From assembly GCF_900316895.1 (NCBI RefSeq), contig NZ_ONER01000057.1, forward strand, positions 1-17,190: a DNA stretch of 17,190 nt, given 5' to 3'. Position numbers and translations under genes: made by a program. Source of the stretch: an uncultured Methanobrevibacter sp. (GTDB taxonomy: Archaea; Methanobacteriota; Methanobacteria; Methanobacteriales; Methanobacteriaceae). The notes under the pieces are model-generated. The model did no database searches and was not told the DNA's origin. It saw only the letters and a program-made list of their open reading frames with translations. Every line of letters begins with the position of its first letter. Positions within the stretch are counted from its first letter, which is position 1. This document shows, piece by piece, positions 7,914 to 14,959 of this stretch.

Positions 7914-7939
7914 GTTTCAGATTAGCTTTAGATTGAAAC
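7914..7939 (+). other. Imperfect 11-bp hairpin, receiver 3' region
   Basis: GTTTCAG...TTGAAAC arms with one A-A mismatch and a GCTT loop, including two G-T wobble pairs if transcribed. It lies about 50 bases after the previous hairpin. The function is not evident. Confidence 0.25.
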
Positions 7940-7964
7940 AATGATTGATAAGTTCAATAGCTGT

Positions 7965-8016
7965 AAAAAAAAAGTTATTTAAAATATCTATCAAATCAAT
8001 ATTTTCAATAGATATT
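7965..8016 (-). terminator. Hairpin plus T9 terminator of the dapL operon
   Basis: Read on the minus strand, a perfect 9-bp inverted repeat (AATATCTAT / ATAGATATT, 7983-7991 and 8008-8016, 16-base loop) lies 16 bases after the stop of the last operon gene. It is followed by nine consecutive T (7965-7973). The T tract alone would be expected to stop euryarchaeal RNA polymerase. Confidence 0.55.
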
Positions 8017-8032
8017 GCAAAAACATATGAAA

Positions 8033-8542
8033 TTATTTTTTAGTATATGCCAACGGATGATATGATGCATCATCAAGCCTTTCGAATGGAGTGAAGAAAT
8101 CCATCTGGTTTCCTCCAACCACAATTGCAACATCCTTTGTTTCAACCATCATGAAAAAGTCATTGCGAATATTGTGAATGCTGAAATCCTCAACACATGA
8201 AATTGATTTTTCACTTTTAAAGTTATAGAAAAACGTATTTAGATATTCAAAGTCAATGAATTTGACTTCCTTAACGTCAAAAGATACATCTTCACTAAGC
8301 AATTGGTTTTTATAATCATATTTTGATAAAAAATCAACATCCCAAATGTTATTGTAAAAAACGGATAAAAATGAATCTTCAGCAAAACGAACGGTCAAGG
8401 ACATATCCTCATTTGATTTGGGATTTCCAAGTTCAATATCCTTAAATCCAACATATATTGAATCTTGAGAGATTTCTATTGAAGTCCATTTACCTGAATT
8501 AATTATAACATCACGAATCAATTTTAAAGATCTTGTATTCAT
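8033..8542 (-). CDS. Uncharacterised protein, last gene of the dapL operon
   Basis: 169 residues, soluble, no signal peptide, no membrane segment and no recognised motif. Rich in Phe, Asp, Ser and Asn, with alternating hydrophobic residues suggesting a mixed alpha/beta fold (for example WTSIEISQDSIYVGFKDIEL). The ATG at 8542 overlaps the stop of the previous gene in an ATGA arrangement, and GGTG lies 5 bases upstream, so translation is probably coupled. Composition and size recall small immunity-type or single-domain accessory proteins, but this is only an impression; no function is assigned. Confidence 0.8.
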   Translation of the reverse strand: MNTRSLKLIRDVIINSGKWTSIEISQDSIYVGFKDIELGNPKSNEDMSLTVRFAEDSFLSVFYNNIWDVDFLSKYDYKNQLLSEDVSFDVKEVKFIDFEYLNTFFYNFKSEKSISCVEDFSIHNIRNDFFMMVETKDVAIVVGGNQMDFFTPFERLDDASYHPLAYTKK

Positions 8543-9135
8543 TCTAACACCTGGTTTTTAACAAAAACATCATATGCCCCTTCGATTTCATATTCCTTTT
8601 CATCATCATATGATTTATCCCACTTAAAAGGATTAATCTCAATTTGGTTGTTAACAGTTTCATCCCAATTAATAGTGAAATTTTCATCTTTTAAATATTT
8701 GGATACAACTTTTCCTATCTCCAATGCATTATTTTCATCGTTTTCAAAGTCTCCAAAGGTAATTTTCAGATACCCATCGAAAACAGCATATTCCACATCT
8801 TCAAATGTGTAAAAGCAAAAGCCTCGAGGATCAAACTTGTTATTTAACAGATGAACCTGCAATTCAAACGCATCAGCCACACCTTCCTTGAGGTCATAGC
8901 CGCAATTGTGAATGGCAACAATGCCTTCCTGTGCAATCCTTGCAAATGCATTTTCAAGCCTTGAAAAGTTTTCGTTAGCAGAATCACTCAAAGAAATATT
9001 GAGATCGGAAAAATCAATTTCTTCATCGATAAATTGCTCTTCCAATATCTCTATGATTTCATCAACACTGAAAAACCCTGATTTAGCAAGCAAATCTACG
9101 ATATATTCAATTTCTTCAGCCAAATCAGAATCCAT
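8539..9135 (-). CDS. Uncharacterised protein resembling DUF6891
   Basis: 198 residues from the chosen start. The N-terminal third is acidic and helical. The middle has FARIAQEGIVAIHNCGYD followed by GFCFYTFEDVEYAV and YLKITFGDF, a pattern I associate with DUF6891 proteins (a bacterial family of unknown function); the assignment is by memory of motif layout and is tentative. Start chosen at the ATG of 9133-9135 because AGGTGAGG, which spans the stop codon of the preceding gene, lies just upstream. The longer frame opens with TTG at 9159 and would overlap the previous gene by 20 bases without a ribosome binding site. Third gene of the dapL operon. Confidence 0.78.
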   Translation of the reverse strand: MDSDLAEEIEYIVDLLAKSGFFSVDEIIEILEEQFIDEEIDFSDLNISLSDSANENFSRLENAFARIAQEGIVAIHNCGYDLKEGVADAFELQVHLLNNKFDPRGFCFYTFEDVEYAVFDGYLKITFGDFENDENNALEIGKVVSKYLKDENFTINWDETVNNQIEINPFKWDKSYDDEKEYEIEGAYDVFVKNQVLE

Positions 9136-9147
9136 ATCCTCACCTTT
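9136..9147 (-). promoter_or_regulatory. Ribosome binding site overlapping a stop codon
   Basis: AAAGGTGAGGAT on the minus strand contains the TGA stop of the DUF6882-like gene and immediately precedes the ATG at 9135. It fixes the start of the DUF6891-like gene and predicts translational coupling. Confidence 0.6.
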
Positions 9148-9832
9148 CATCATCACCAAATATTAAAAGACGAGTTACATTTCCTCTTTCAGTATATCCT
9201 GCCATTACACGTGCTTCACCGATTTTCGCAAGTGCAAAATCATCATGTGGCTTAAATCCATAGCCTTTAAGTTTAGTATATGATTCAAAAGCGATTTTTG
9301 GATAAATATTGAAATTCTTTTGGAAAGTGTAAAATGTATCCCTGAATTTTTTGGCAGAATCGTTTTCCTTGATTAAATCAGATTTGATGCCTACAAAAAT
9401 ATCCAAACCATCTTCTGAAACTGCATAATAAGCATCCATTGCTAAAATGGAACTTGCAGTCATTGCTAAAGTATGACAATCATCATAGGTAGCATTCAAT
9501 AAAGGAGTAGTGAATTCAGGAATGTCAAACTCCTCTCCAATGGATTTGATTTGTAAAGCGGATTTTATTAGATTCTCACCAAATATATCCTCATTATCCC
9601 ATGCCCATGACCATTGTTTGGAATCTTGCATGAAAAATCCAAAAATTTGGACTTGAAAAGTAACATCTCCAAAGGTAAGCTGTCCTTTTTCAATATCCAA
9701 ATCTCCAGCTTCTTCACCTATTAATTCTGATAGATTTTCTTGTTTATCAAGTGCCAACGCACCATATTTAGATAAAAGTACTTTAAATGAATCTCCTTCT
9801 TCAATTGTAACAGGTTTTTCTATTATCTTCAA
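9140..9832 (-). CDS. Uncharacterised protein resembling DUF6882
   Basis: 230 residues, soluble. The central segment SKQWSWAWDN, then GEEFDIPEFTTPLL, then HTLAMTASSILAMDAYYAV follows the pattern I associate with DUF6882 (Trp-rich WAWAN block, helix ending in a GxxxxIPEL-like turn, helical block with a small-residue core). That assignment is tentative and the family has no established function. Translation appears to begin at TTG (9830-9832): AGGTG lies 6 bases upstream, no in-frame ATG occurs nearby, and the gap to the dapL stop is only 9 bases. Second gene of the operon; its stop codon is embedded in the ribosome binding site of the next gene. Confidence 0.8.
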   Translation of the reverse strand: MKIIEKPVTIEEGDSFKVLLSKYGALALDKQENLSELIGEEAGDLDIEKGQLTFGDVTFQVQIFGFFMQDSKQWSWAWDNEDIFGENLIKSALQIKSIGEEFDIPEFTTPLLNATYDDCHTLAMTASSILAMDAYYAVSEDGLDIFVGIKSDLIKENDSAKKFRDTFYTFQKNFNIYPKIAFESYTKLKGYGFKPHDDFALAKIGEARVMAGYTERGNVTRLLIFGDDER

Positions 9833-9838
9833 TTATAA

Positions 9839-9843
9839 CACCT
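9839..9843 (-). promoter_or_regulatory. Ribosome binding site supporting a TTG start
   Basis: AGGTG on the minus strand overlaps the last bases of the dapL stop codon and is spaced 6 bases from the TTG at 9832. Confidence 0.55.
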
Positions 9844-11077
9844 AAAATTCTAATTTTGAAATTCTATCCATAGCTTCGATAGTGTTTTCTAAAGTATTGA
9901 ATGCAGTGAGTCTTAAATAGCCTTCACCACTTGGACCAAATCCAGAACCTGGAGTTCCAATAACATTTGCCTCATTTAACAAAATGTCAAAGAAATCCCA
10001 TGAATCCATATTGTTTGGAGTTTTAACCCAAATGTATGGAGAGCTTACACCACCATAGACTTCAAGGCCAATATCAGTTAAGCTTTCGCGAATTATTTTA
10101 GCGTTTTCCATATAATACTCAATCACTTCTTTAATTTGTTTTTGACCTTCTTCAGAGTAAGTTGCTTCAGCCGCTCTTTGAACAGGATATGATGCACCGT
10201 TAAACTTGGTGGTCTGTCTTCTATTCCATAAAGGATTGATTTCCACTTCTTCACCATCAGCAGTATATCCTTTTAGTTCCTTAGGAACAACAGTGTATGC
10301 ACAACGGGTTCCGGTAAATCCTGCAGTTTTTGAAAAGCTTCTGAATTCAATTGCAACCTCTTTTGCACCTTCAATTTCATAAATACTATGAGGCACATCA
10401 TCTTCACTGATGAATGCTTCGTAAGCGGAATCGAATAGGATGATTGATTTGTTCTCTTTTGCATAATCAACAAATACTTTTAATTGATCTTTGGTTAATG
10501 TGGTACCGGTAGGATTATTTGGGAAACATAAATAAATTATGTCAACAGGTTCTTCAGGCAATTCCGGAATGAATCCGTTTTCGGCATTGGCTTTAAGATA
10601 AGTCAAACCTTCGTACATGCCATCGTCGCCCATTTCACCAGTTCTTCCGGCCATCACATTAGTGTCAACATAAACAGTGTATACTGGGTCGGTTACTGCA
10701 ATCTTATTGTCAATGCCAAAGATTTCCTGAATGTTACCAGTATCACATTTAGCTCCATCGCTAATGAACACTTCTGAGGTATCCAGTGAAATGCCATATT
10801 TTTCATAATCATTCTTAATAATGGCTTCAGCTAAAAATCCGTAACCTTGTTCCGGACCGTATCCCATGAAGGTTTCGCCGTCAGCCATTTCATCTACCGC
10901 ATTTCTGAATGCATCTACAACTGCTGGGACTAATGGTTTTGTAACATCTCCGATACCCATTTTAATTACATTTGCATCGGGATTATTTTTTATAAATTCT
11001 TGTTCTCTTCTAGCCACCTCAACGAAAAGATAGCTGCTTTTTAATTTAAGATAGTTTTCATTAATTTTAACAACCAT
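9842..11077 (-). CDS. dapL: LL-diaminopimelate aminotransferase
   Basis: 411 residues, the usual DapL length. A PLP-dependent class I/II aminotransferase that converts tetrahydrodipicolinate to LL-diaminopimelate in one step of lysine synthesis; Methanobacteriales are known to use this route. The sequence shows the N-terminal KMGIGDVTKPL block, FISDGAKCD for the cofactor phosphate region, CFPNNPTGT with the conserved Asn, LFDSAYEAFI with the PLP-contacting Asp and Tyr, and SFSKTAGFTGTR carrying the Schiff-base Lys250. The C-terminal part keeps GSGFGPSGEGYLRL with the carboxylate-binding Arg. The ATG at 11077 has GAGG 8 bases upstream. Lead gene of a four-gene operon with three uncharacterised genes instead of other dap genes. 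Confidence 0.96.
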   Translation of the reverse strand: MVVKINENYLKLKSSYLFVEVARREQEFIKNNPDANVIKMGIGDVTKPLVPAVVDAFRNAVDEMADGETFMGYGPEQGYGFLAEAIIKNDYEKYGISLDTSEVFISDGAKCDTGNIQEIFGIDNKIAVTDPVYTVYVDTNVMAGRTGEMGDDGMYEGLTYLKANAENGFIPELPEEPVDIIYLCFPNNPTGTTLTKDQLKVFVDYAKENKSIILFDSAYEAFISEDDVPHSIYEIEGAKEVAIEFRSFSKTAGFTGTRCAYTVVPKELKGYTADGEEVEINPLWNRRQTTKFNGASYPVQRAAEATYSEEGQKQIKEVIEYYMENAKIIRESLTDIGLEVYGGVSSPYIWVKTPNNMDSWDFFDILLNEANVIGTPGSGFGPSGEGYLRLTAFNTLENTIEAMDRISKLEF

Positions 11078-11097
11078 GATTAATCCTCAAAAATATT

Positions 11098-11117
11098 AAT
11101 CTAATTTATATTAGATT
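11098..11117. promoter_or_regulatory. Palindrome at the dapL transcription start, candidate operator
   Basis: A perfect inverted repeat, AATCTAAT and ATTAGATT around TTAT, lies just downstream of the dapL TATA box and spans the predicted start of transcription (about 11102). This is a classic place for an archaeal repressor site. The regulator is unknown. Confidence 0.45.
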
Positions 11118-11120
11118 TTT

Positions 11121-11135
11121 GAAATATATAAAATG
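11121..11135 (-). promoter_or_regulatory. TATA box of the dapL operon
   Basis: On the minus strand the run reads CATTTTATATATTTC, a good archaeal TATA element. It predicts a leader of about 25 bases before the dapL ATG, containing GAGG. Confidence 0.5.
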
Positions 11136-11201
11136 AATGATTAGAAAAATTTAGAGTTTAAATGTGAAAGAAAAATTGAAATAAGAACATCCATTAACCA
11201 A

Positions 11202-11235
11202 TCAAAAATACTATTTTATTAAAAAAGTATTTTGA
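11202..11235. repeat. Inverted repeat upstream of the acidic membrane protein gene
   Basis: TCAAAAATACT and AGTATTTTGA arms pair with one bulged A; an inner TTTT/AAAA extends the stem past one mismatch. It lies about 80-115 bases before the ATG at 11317, upstream of the TATA-like sequences, so it may be an upstream regulatory element. Confidence 0.3.
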
Positions 11236-11256
11236 ACAAAAACATGGGATTATGAA

Positions 11257-11294
11257 AATATTTAAATTAATGAATATAACATATATTATATATA
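11257..11294 (+). promoter_or_regulatory. AT-rich promoter of the acidic membrane protein gene
   Basis: AAATATTTAAATTAA (about 11256-11270) and a TATATTATATATA run (about 11282-11294) are both plausible TATA elements. The first gives a leader of roughly 25 bases with GGG repeats before the ATG at 11317. Which is used cannot be decided from sequence. Confidence 0.35.
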
Positions 11295-11316
11295 GACTAA
11301 ATAAGGGTTGGGAAAT

Positions 11317-12768
11317 ATGAATATAATAACTATTTTAATTTGGATAACTATTGCAATAATCGCCGCAATAGCTATCATAGTCGTTAAACTACATTATAGA
11401 GGCGATGAATTAGAGCATGAAGAAGGATCAATACTGCCAAGCGGCAAAGGCATAAATGATATATTAAGCATTGGAAAAAACAGTAATCATGCAAAAGAAA
11501 ATAATTCTTCAAAGAATGCTCCTCGTAGTTTATCTCCAAATACTCCTAAAGAAAATCACCGAAACTTATTTAGCAAAAGTACTGAAGCAAAAAGCAATGA
11601 TGATTCATACATTGTTCCTGAAGTTGAAACAGACAATGTAACAAGTTATGAATACGAATCTCAAAATCAGGTACTTATTAATTATGATAATAATGTTAAA
11701 AAATTTCAAGAACCAATTAAAGAAAGCCAGATGGATATTATGACTCAAAATAACAAGGATACAAGTGAATTGAAAGATTTATTTACAATTGATGAATTGA
11801 TTAAGGAATCTAAAAGGAAAGACAGTGAAAGGGAAAAAGAATCACAAACAATTAGAAAAGATGAGGAAGATGAAGAATTGAAAGAAATCAAGGAAAGCAT
11901 CAAAAACAAAACACCAGAACCTCTAATCGAAGAAGTAATCGCCGAAGAAGAAGAAATTGTTGAAAATAAAACACAGGAACCTCTAATCGAAGAAGTAATC
12001 TCCGAAGATGAAGACGAAAGAGACACAGAGGAAACTGTTGAAAGTGAAACACCTTCCCTCGCTTCACAAAAAGATATTGATGAAGCAATAACCACCGCAT
12101 CACAGGAAAGTGAAAAAGAAGTGGAAAGCATTTCCGAAGACGACAATATTACTGATACTTTGTTAAAACAAGAAGAAATAACAGAACCTGCTTTAAAAAC
12201 CCCAAGTAAAGTTGAAAAAACTGAAGAAGATACAATGGACTTGGATTATAGAAAAGATTTGGATAAGGTCAAAAATAAGATTACCGGTTCCAAACTATTT
12301 AAAGAGGTCAAAGACAAATTGAATGTTGAACCGGAAGGAATTCCACTGCCTAAAAATGACAACCTCGACGAGGAATTCATCAGAAACGTGAATGAATATG
12401 ATGAATACGAACCGATCATCAACGAAACATATATGGACATTGATGACGGTACATATGAAGATTATCATGACCAAAAATTAAGACAAGAAAATACCAAACG
12501 TGTCTTTAAAATGGCTCAAAATTCACCTGAAGTTGAATCTTCCCAACCAACAGTAGGTGAAATAAAAAGCAAGCCTTCAAGAGACAATGTGAAAATCAGC
12601 ATAAACAACAATGAAGTCGTGCTTAAAAAAGGAGATGAAATCATCTACAACCATGACGGCGAGACATATTCCAGCCAAGTTTATGCAATAAACGGTGATG
12701 ATATCTCTGTGAGGTACAGAGGTAAAAACATTAAAATTAAAACAAGCGATGTTAAAAAGATATATTAA
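11317..12768 (+). CDS. Membrane-anchored acidic low-complexity protein with small C-terminal beta domain
   Basis: 483 residues from the ATG at 11317; the in-frame TTG at 11308 is less likely because GGG-rich sequence lies just before the ATG. One N-terminal hydrophobic helix (about residues 3-25, ILIWITIAIIAAIAIIVV) is followed by a few basic residues, suggesting a signal anchor. Residues about 30-420 are very rich in Glu, Lys, Ser, Asp, Asn and Thr and are probably disordered; a 20-residue unit is duplicated in tandem around residues 197-235. The last 50 residues (VVLKKGDEIIYNHDGETYSSQVYAINGDDISVRYRGKNIKI) look like a compact KOW/SH3-like beta barrel. No family is recognised. It may tether a binding domain at the membrane, but that is inference. 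Monocistronic. Confidence 0.85.
   Translation: MNIITILIWITIAIIAAIAIIVVKLHYRGDELEHEEGSILPSGKGINDILSIGKNSNHAKENNSSKNAPRSLSPNTPKENHRNLFSKSTEAKSNDDSYIVPEVETDNVTSYEYESQNQVLINYDNNVKKFQEPIKESQMDIMTQNNKDTSELKDLFTIDELIKESKRKDSEREKESQTIRKDEEDEELKEIKESIKNKTPEPLIEEVIAEEEEIVENKTQEPLIEEVISEDEDERDTEETVESETPSLASQKDIDEAITTASQESEKEVESISEDDNITDTLLKQEEITEPALKTPSKVEKTEEDTMDLDYRKDLDKVKNKITGSKLFKEVKDKLNVEPEGIPLPKNDNLDEEFIRNVNEYDEYEPIINETYMDIDDGTYEDYHDQKLRQENTKRVFKMAQNSPEVESSQPTVGEIKSKPSRDNVKISINNNEVVLKKGDEIIYNHDGETYSSQVYAINGDDISVRYRGKNIKIKTSDVKKIY
11903..12014 (+). repeat. In-frame tandem duplication with 60-base period
   Basis: The 24 bases at 11917-11940 recur exactly at 11977-12000, and flanking bases are also similar (units about 11903-11960 and 11963-12014). 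The period of 60 bases gives two copies of NKTxEPLIEEVIxE in the acidic linker. Confidence 0.85.
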
Positions 12769-12780
12769 ATATATCTTTTT
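12754..12780. terminator. Bidirectional terminator hairpin with the stop codon as its loop
   Basis: AAAAAGATATAT and ATATATCTTTTT form a perfect 12-bp stem whose three-base loop is the TAA stop (12766-12768) of the acidic protein gene. T6 (to 12781) trails the plus-strand hairpin, and T5 trails on the minus strand. It sits between two convergent genes whose stops are 17 bases apart, so it can serve both. Confidence 0.7.
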
Positions 12781-12785
12781 TCACA

Positions 12786-13256
12786 CTATTTTTCTTCATG
12801 ATTTATTCTATACTGTCCGTTTTCAACTATATATTTCGGTACACTAATTTTTAAGGAACGGATAATGTTTAAATAGAAATCGTCCAGTTCCCTGTCAGCA
12901 TAAGGATATGTGAATTCAAAGACATAGAGATTATCGTCTTCAACATACATGAATTCGTTTCTGCGAATCTCCTTTTCACCATCGGAAAATGATGAGACAA
13001 TCATATAATAAAGATTGTCATTGATGAGAATAAAATCAGAAGCGACAAGATCAACCCTGTCGTTGCTTTCCAAATTCTTTTCGATGCCGTCCATTATTTC
13101 AGGAAGCCCAGATAATGTAGGGGTTGTCAGAAACTTGATGGACATTGGAATTTTAGTGTTTACCAGATATAATTCTGTAAACTCATCCTTTGGAGGAATC
13201 TGGTCAAAATCTTCAGGCATTAGAAGTGTTGAAAATCCATTTGTAAACATTGTCAT
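12786..13256 (-). CDS. Uncharacterised protein cotranscribed with gltX
   Basis: 156 residues from the chosen start, soluble, acidic, no catalytic motif seen. The layout (N-terminal MPEDF block, then LVASDFILINDNLYYMIVSSF, then NLYVFEFTYPYADRELDDFYLNIIRSLKI) alternates strands and ends in an amphipathic helix, resembling the PsbP/DUF1795-type fold where a phrase like VFTFTxP...ILxSLKI closes the domain; this is a fold-level guess. Start taken as the ATG of 13254-13256: TAGGTGA, overlapping the gltX stop, lies 5 bases upstream. The longer frame opens with GTG at 13265 and has nothing in its favour. Second gene of the gltX operon. Confidence 0.8.
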   Translation of the reverse strand: MTMFTNGFSTLLMPEDFDQIPPKDEFTELYLVNTKIPMSIKFLTTPTLSGLPEIMDGIEKNLESNDRVDLVASDFILINDNLYYMIVSSFSDGEKEIRRNEFMYVEDDNLYVFEFTYPYADRELDDFYLNIIRSLKISVPKYIVENGQYRINHEEK

Positions 13257-13265
13257 GCAAATCAC

Positions 13266-14936
13266 CTATTTGTGTGCAAAGTAGAAAATCAACTCATCAT
13301 CGGCAATTTCATCAAGCCTTGCAAATCCTACCCTTTCAAACTGCACTATGTCTCCAACTTCCAGATTTTTAAGTGCACCTTCACCAATACCTGTTTTGAT
13401 TGATGCATCATCCATGACAATTTTGACATTGACATTGTCCTCAAGAGGAACCCATTGGATGATTCTGGCCTTAACTGCCCTTGCATCTTCAAAGGAAGTT
13501 GAATGATAAGTGATCTCTTCACCATTGATATCGACATTGACCGCATCCATCAGCCTGAACATTCCGTCCTTGATGTCAGATTGTGCAAGATAAACCTCAC
13601 CGTCAAACGGCAGAACCCTGTTGCCTCTGTCCATATGGTCTGCATGCAACGGCCTTTCAATGTCAACCCTGCCCTCGGTGTAGCCTTCAACTGTTATTTT
13701 TTGAGGGTTTTCGCAGAAGAAATACCTGTTTGCAATTGGTTCCAAAAAGTTACGGTTTTGGCCGTATATTTTCTTCCAGCTGATTGCAGAGTCGGCCATC
13801 TTGACACCAATCTCAATGATTAGGTCATAGATGGTTTTGGCCTGAATTCCTCTTCTTGCAATTGCTCTCAGGGTACCGAGTCTTGGGTCATCCCATCCGC
13901 TGTAGGTGCCGTCTTCAATGCCTTCCTTGGCCTTTGAGGTACTGAGCGCAATATCTTCCATCTTCAATCTGCCGTAATGGATGTATTCAGGAACATCCCA
14001 ACCCATATGGTCATAAAGGTATTTTTGCTTTTCGGTATTTGCCAGGTGGTCCTTTCCCCTGAGCACATGAGTGAGTCCCATCAAATGATCGTCAACGGAT
14101 ACTGAAAAGTTCATCATAGGATAGATTCTGTATTTGGTGCCTAAACGAGGATGTTCTGCATCTTCCAATCTCATTGCAACCCAGTCACGGATCGCAGGAT
14201 TTTTATGATTGATGTCTGTTTTGACTCTCAATACTGCTTCACCGGCCTGCATTGTGTCGAATTTTTCCCATAACTCCAAATTCTCTTCAACGGAGTTGTC
14301 TCTGCATGGGCAAGGCTTGCAGTTATCCTTAAGCTCCTTGAATGTTGCACCGTCACAGGTACACATGTAGGCAGCACCCTTTTCAATCAGTTGGCGGGCA
14401 ATGTCATAATAAATCTCGAATCTGTCAGACTGATAGATTATTTCATCAGCCTTGACTCCCAGCCATTCCAGGTCTTCAGGAATCATTTCGTAAGCAGGTT
14501 CGTAGACCCTTTTCGGATCGGTATCCTCAATCCTTAAGATTAGCTTACCGTTGTGCCTTTTTACATATTCAGCATTTGGAACTGCAGCACGGGAATGTCC
14601 AATATGCAAAGGCCCGCTTGGATTAGGAGCGAATCTTAAAACAATGTTTTCATGTGTTCCCGGAAGCTCCTGTAATCCAGTTTCCTTTGCTTTAGGCTTT
14701 TTGGTTTCTACTTCCACGCCCAATTTTTCCATTTCACTTGCTTGCTCTTCAGGAGATAATGCATTTACCTGTGCCACAATCTTACCGGACATTGGGCCGA
14801 TTTCTTTTGCCCTGCTTCTAAGTTCAGGTTCATTTGACATGATTGAACCCATTACGGCCCCAGGATTTGCAGATCCCTTATGTTTAGCCGCATTGAGTAA
14901 AGCATGCTTGTAGATAATCTTTTCTAAATCATTCAT
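13266..14936 (-). CDS. gltX: Glutamyl-tRNA synthetase, archaeal type
   Basis: 556 residues. A class I synthetase charging tRNA with glutamate; archaeal enzymes of this kind usually charge tRNA-Glu and tRNA-Gln alike, the latter being amidated afterwards. An archaeal N-terminal helical extension (residues 1 to about 95) precedes the Rossmann fold with FAPNPSGPLHIGHSRA (HIGH at 111-114). The second ATP motif is LSTSK (331-335) instead of KMSKS, as is usual for the archaeal/GlnRS-like branch. A Cys-rich segment (CTCDGATF ... CKPCPCRDN) may bind metal. The C-terminal part is the beta-barrel anticodon-binding region typical of archaeal GluRS and GlnRS. The ribosome binding site before the ATG is weak (GTGATG). 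Followed after 9 bases by a small gene. Confidence 0.96.
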   Translation of the reverse strand: MNDLEKIIYKHALLNAAKHKGSANPGAVMGSIMSNEPELRSRAKEIGPMSGKIVAQVNALSPEEQASEMEKLGVEVETKKPKAKETGLQELPGTHENIVLRFAPNPSGPLHIGHSRAAVPNAEYVKRHNGKLILRIEDTDPKRVYEPAYEMIPEDLEWLGVKADEIIYQSDRFEIYYDIARQLIEKGAAYMCTCDGATFKELKDNCKPCPCRDNSVEENLELWEKFDTMQAGEAVLRVKTDINHKNPAIRDWVAMRLEDAEHPRLGTKYRIYPMMNFSVSVDDHLMGLTHVLRGKDHLANTEKQKYLYDHMGWDVPEYIHYGRLKMEDIALSTSKAKEGIEDGTYSGWDDPRLGTLRAIARRGIQAKTIYDLIIEIGVKMADSAISWKKIYGQNRNFLEPIANRYFFCENPQKITVEGYTEGRVDIERPLHADHMDRGNRVLPFDGEVYLAQSDIKDGMFRLMDAVNVDINGEEITYHSTSFEDARAVKARIIQWVPLEDNVNVKIVMDDASIKTGIGEGALKNLEVGDIVQFERVGFARLDEIADDELIFYFAHK

Positions 14937-14959
14937 TTAATCATCACAATTTTAATAAT

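Larger units (their letters stand above)
7807..8032. other. Intergenic stretch with hairpins between convergent genes
   Basis: 226 bases between the receiver gene (+) and the last gene of the dapL operon (-). It holds three inverted repeats (7847-7865, 7914-7939, 7983-8016) and an A9 run. A 32-codon open frame (7799-7897, MYEVLQEFL start) overlaps the receiver stop but has no ribosome binding site and no recognisable similarity. The decamer TTCAATAGCT occurs twice (7886-7895, 7953-7962). Confidence 0.4.

Noticed and set aside
9136..9159. Upstream TTG start and 20-base overlap for the DUF6891-like gene
   Set aside because: It has no ribosome binding site, whereas AGGTGAGG directly precedes the ATG at 9135.
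11917..12000. Two repeats considered as a minimal CRISPR array
   Set aside because: There are only two copies, in frame with coding sequence, and the intervening sequence is itself part of the duplicated unit.
11745..12146. Minus-strand open frame of 133 codons, rich in Ser and Leu
   Set aside because: It is the antisense shadow of the Glu/Lys-rich acidic protein; low-complexity coding on one strand leaves the other open. It has no promoter or ribosome binding site.
14551..14913. Plus-strand open frame of 120 codons within gltX
   Set aside because: It lies opposite the GluRS N-terminal extension and HIGH region, which are clearly the coding strand.
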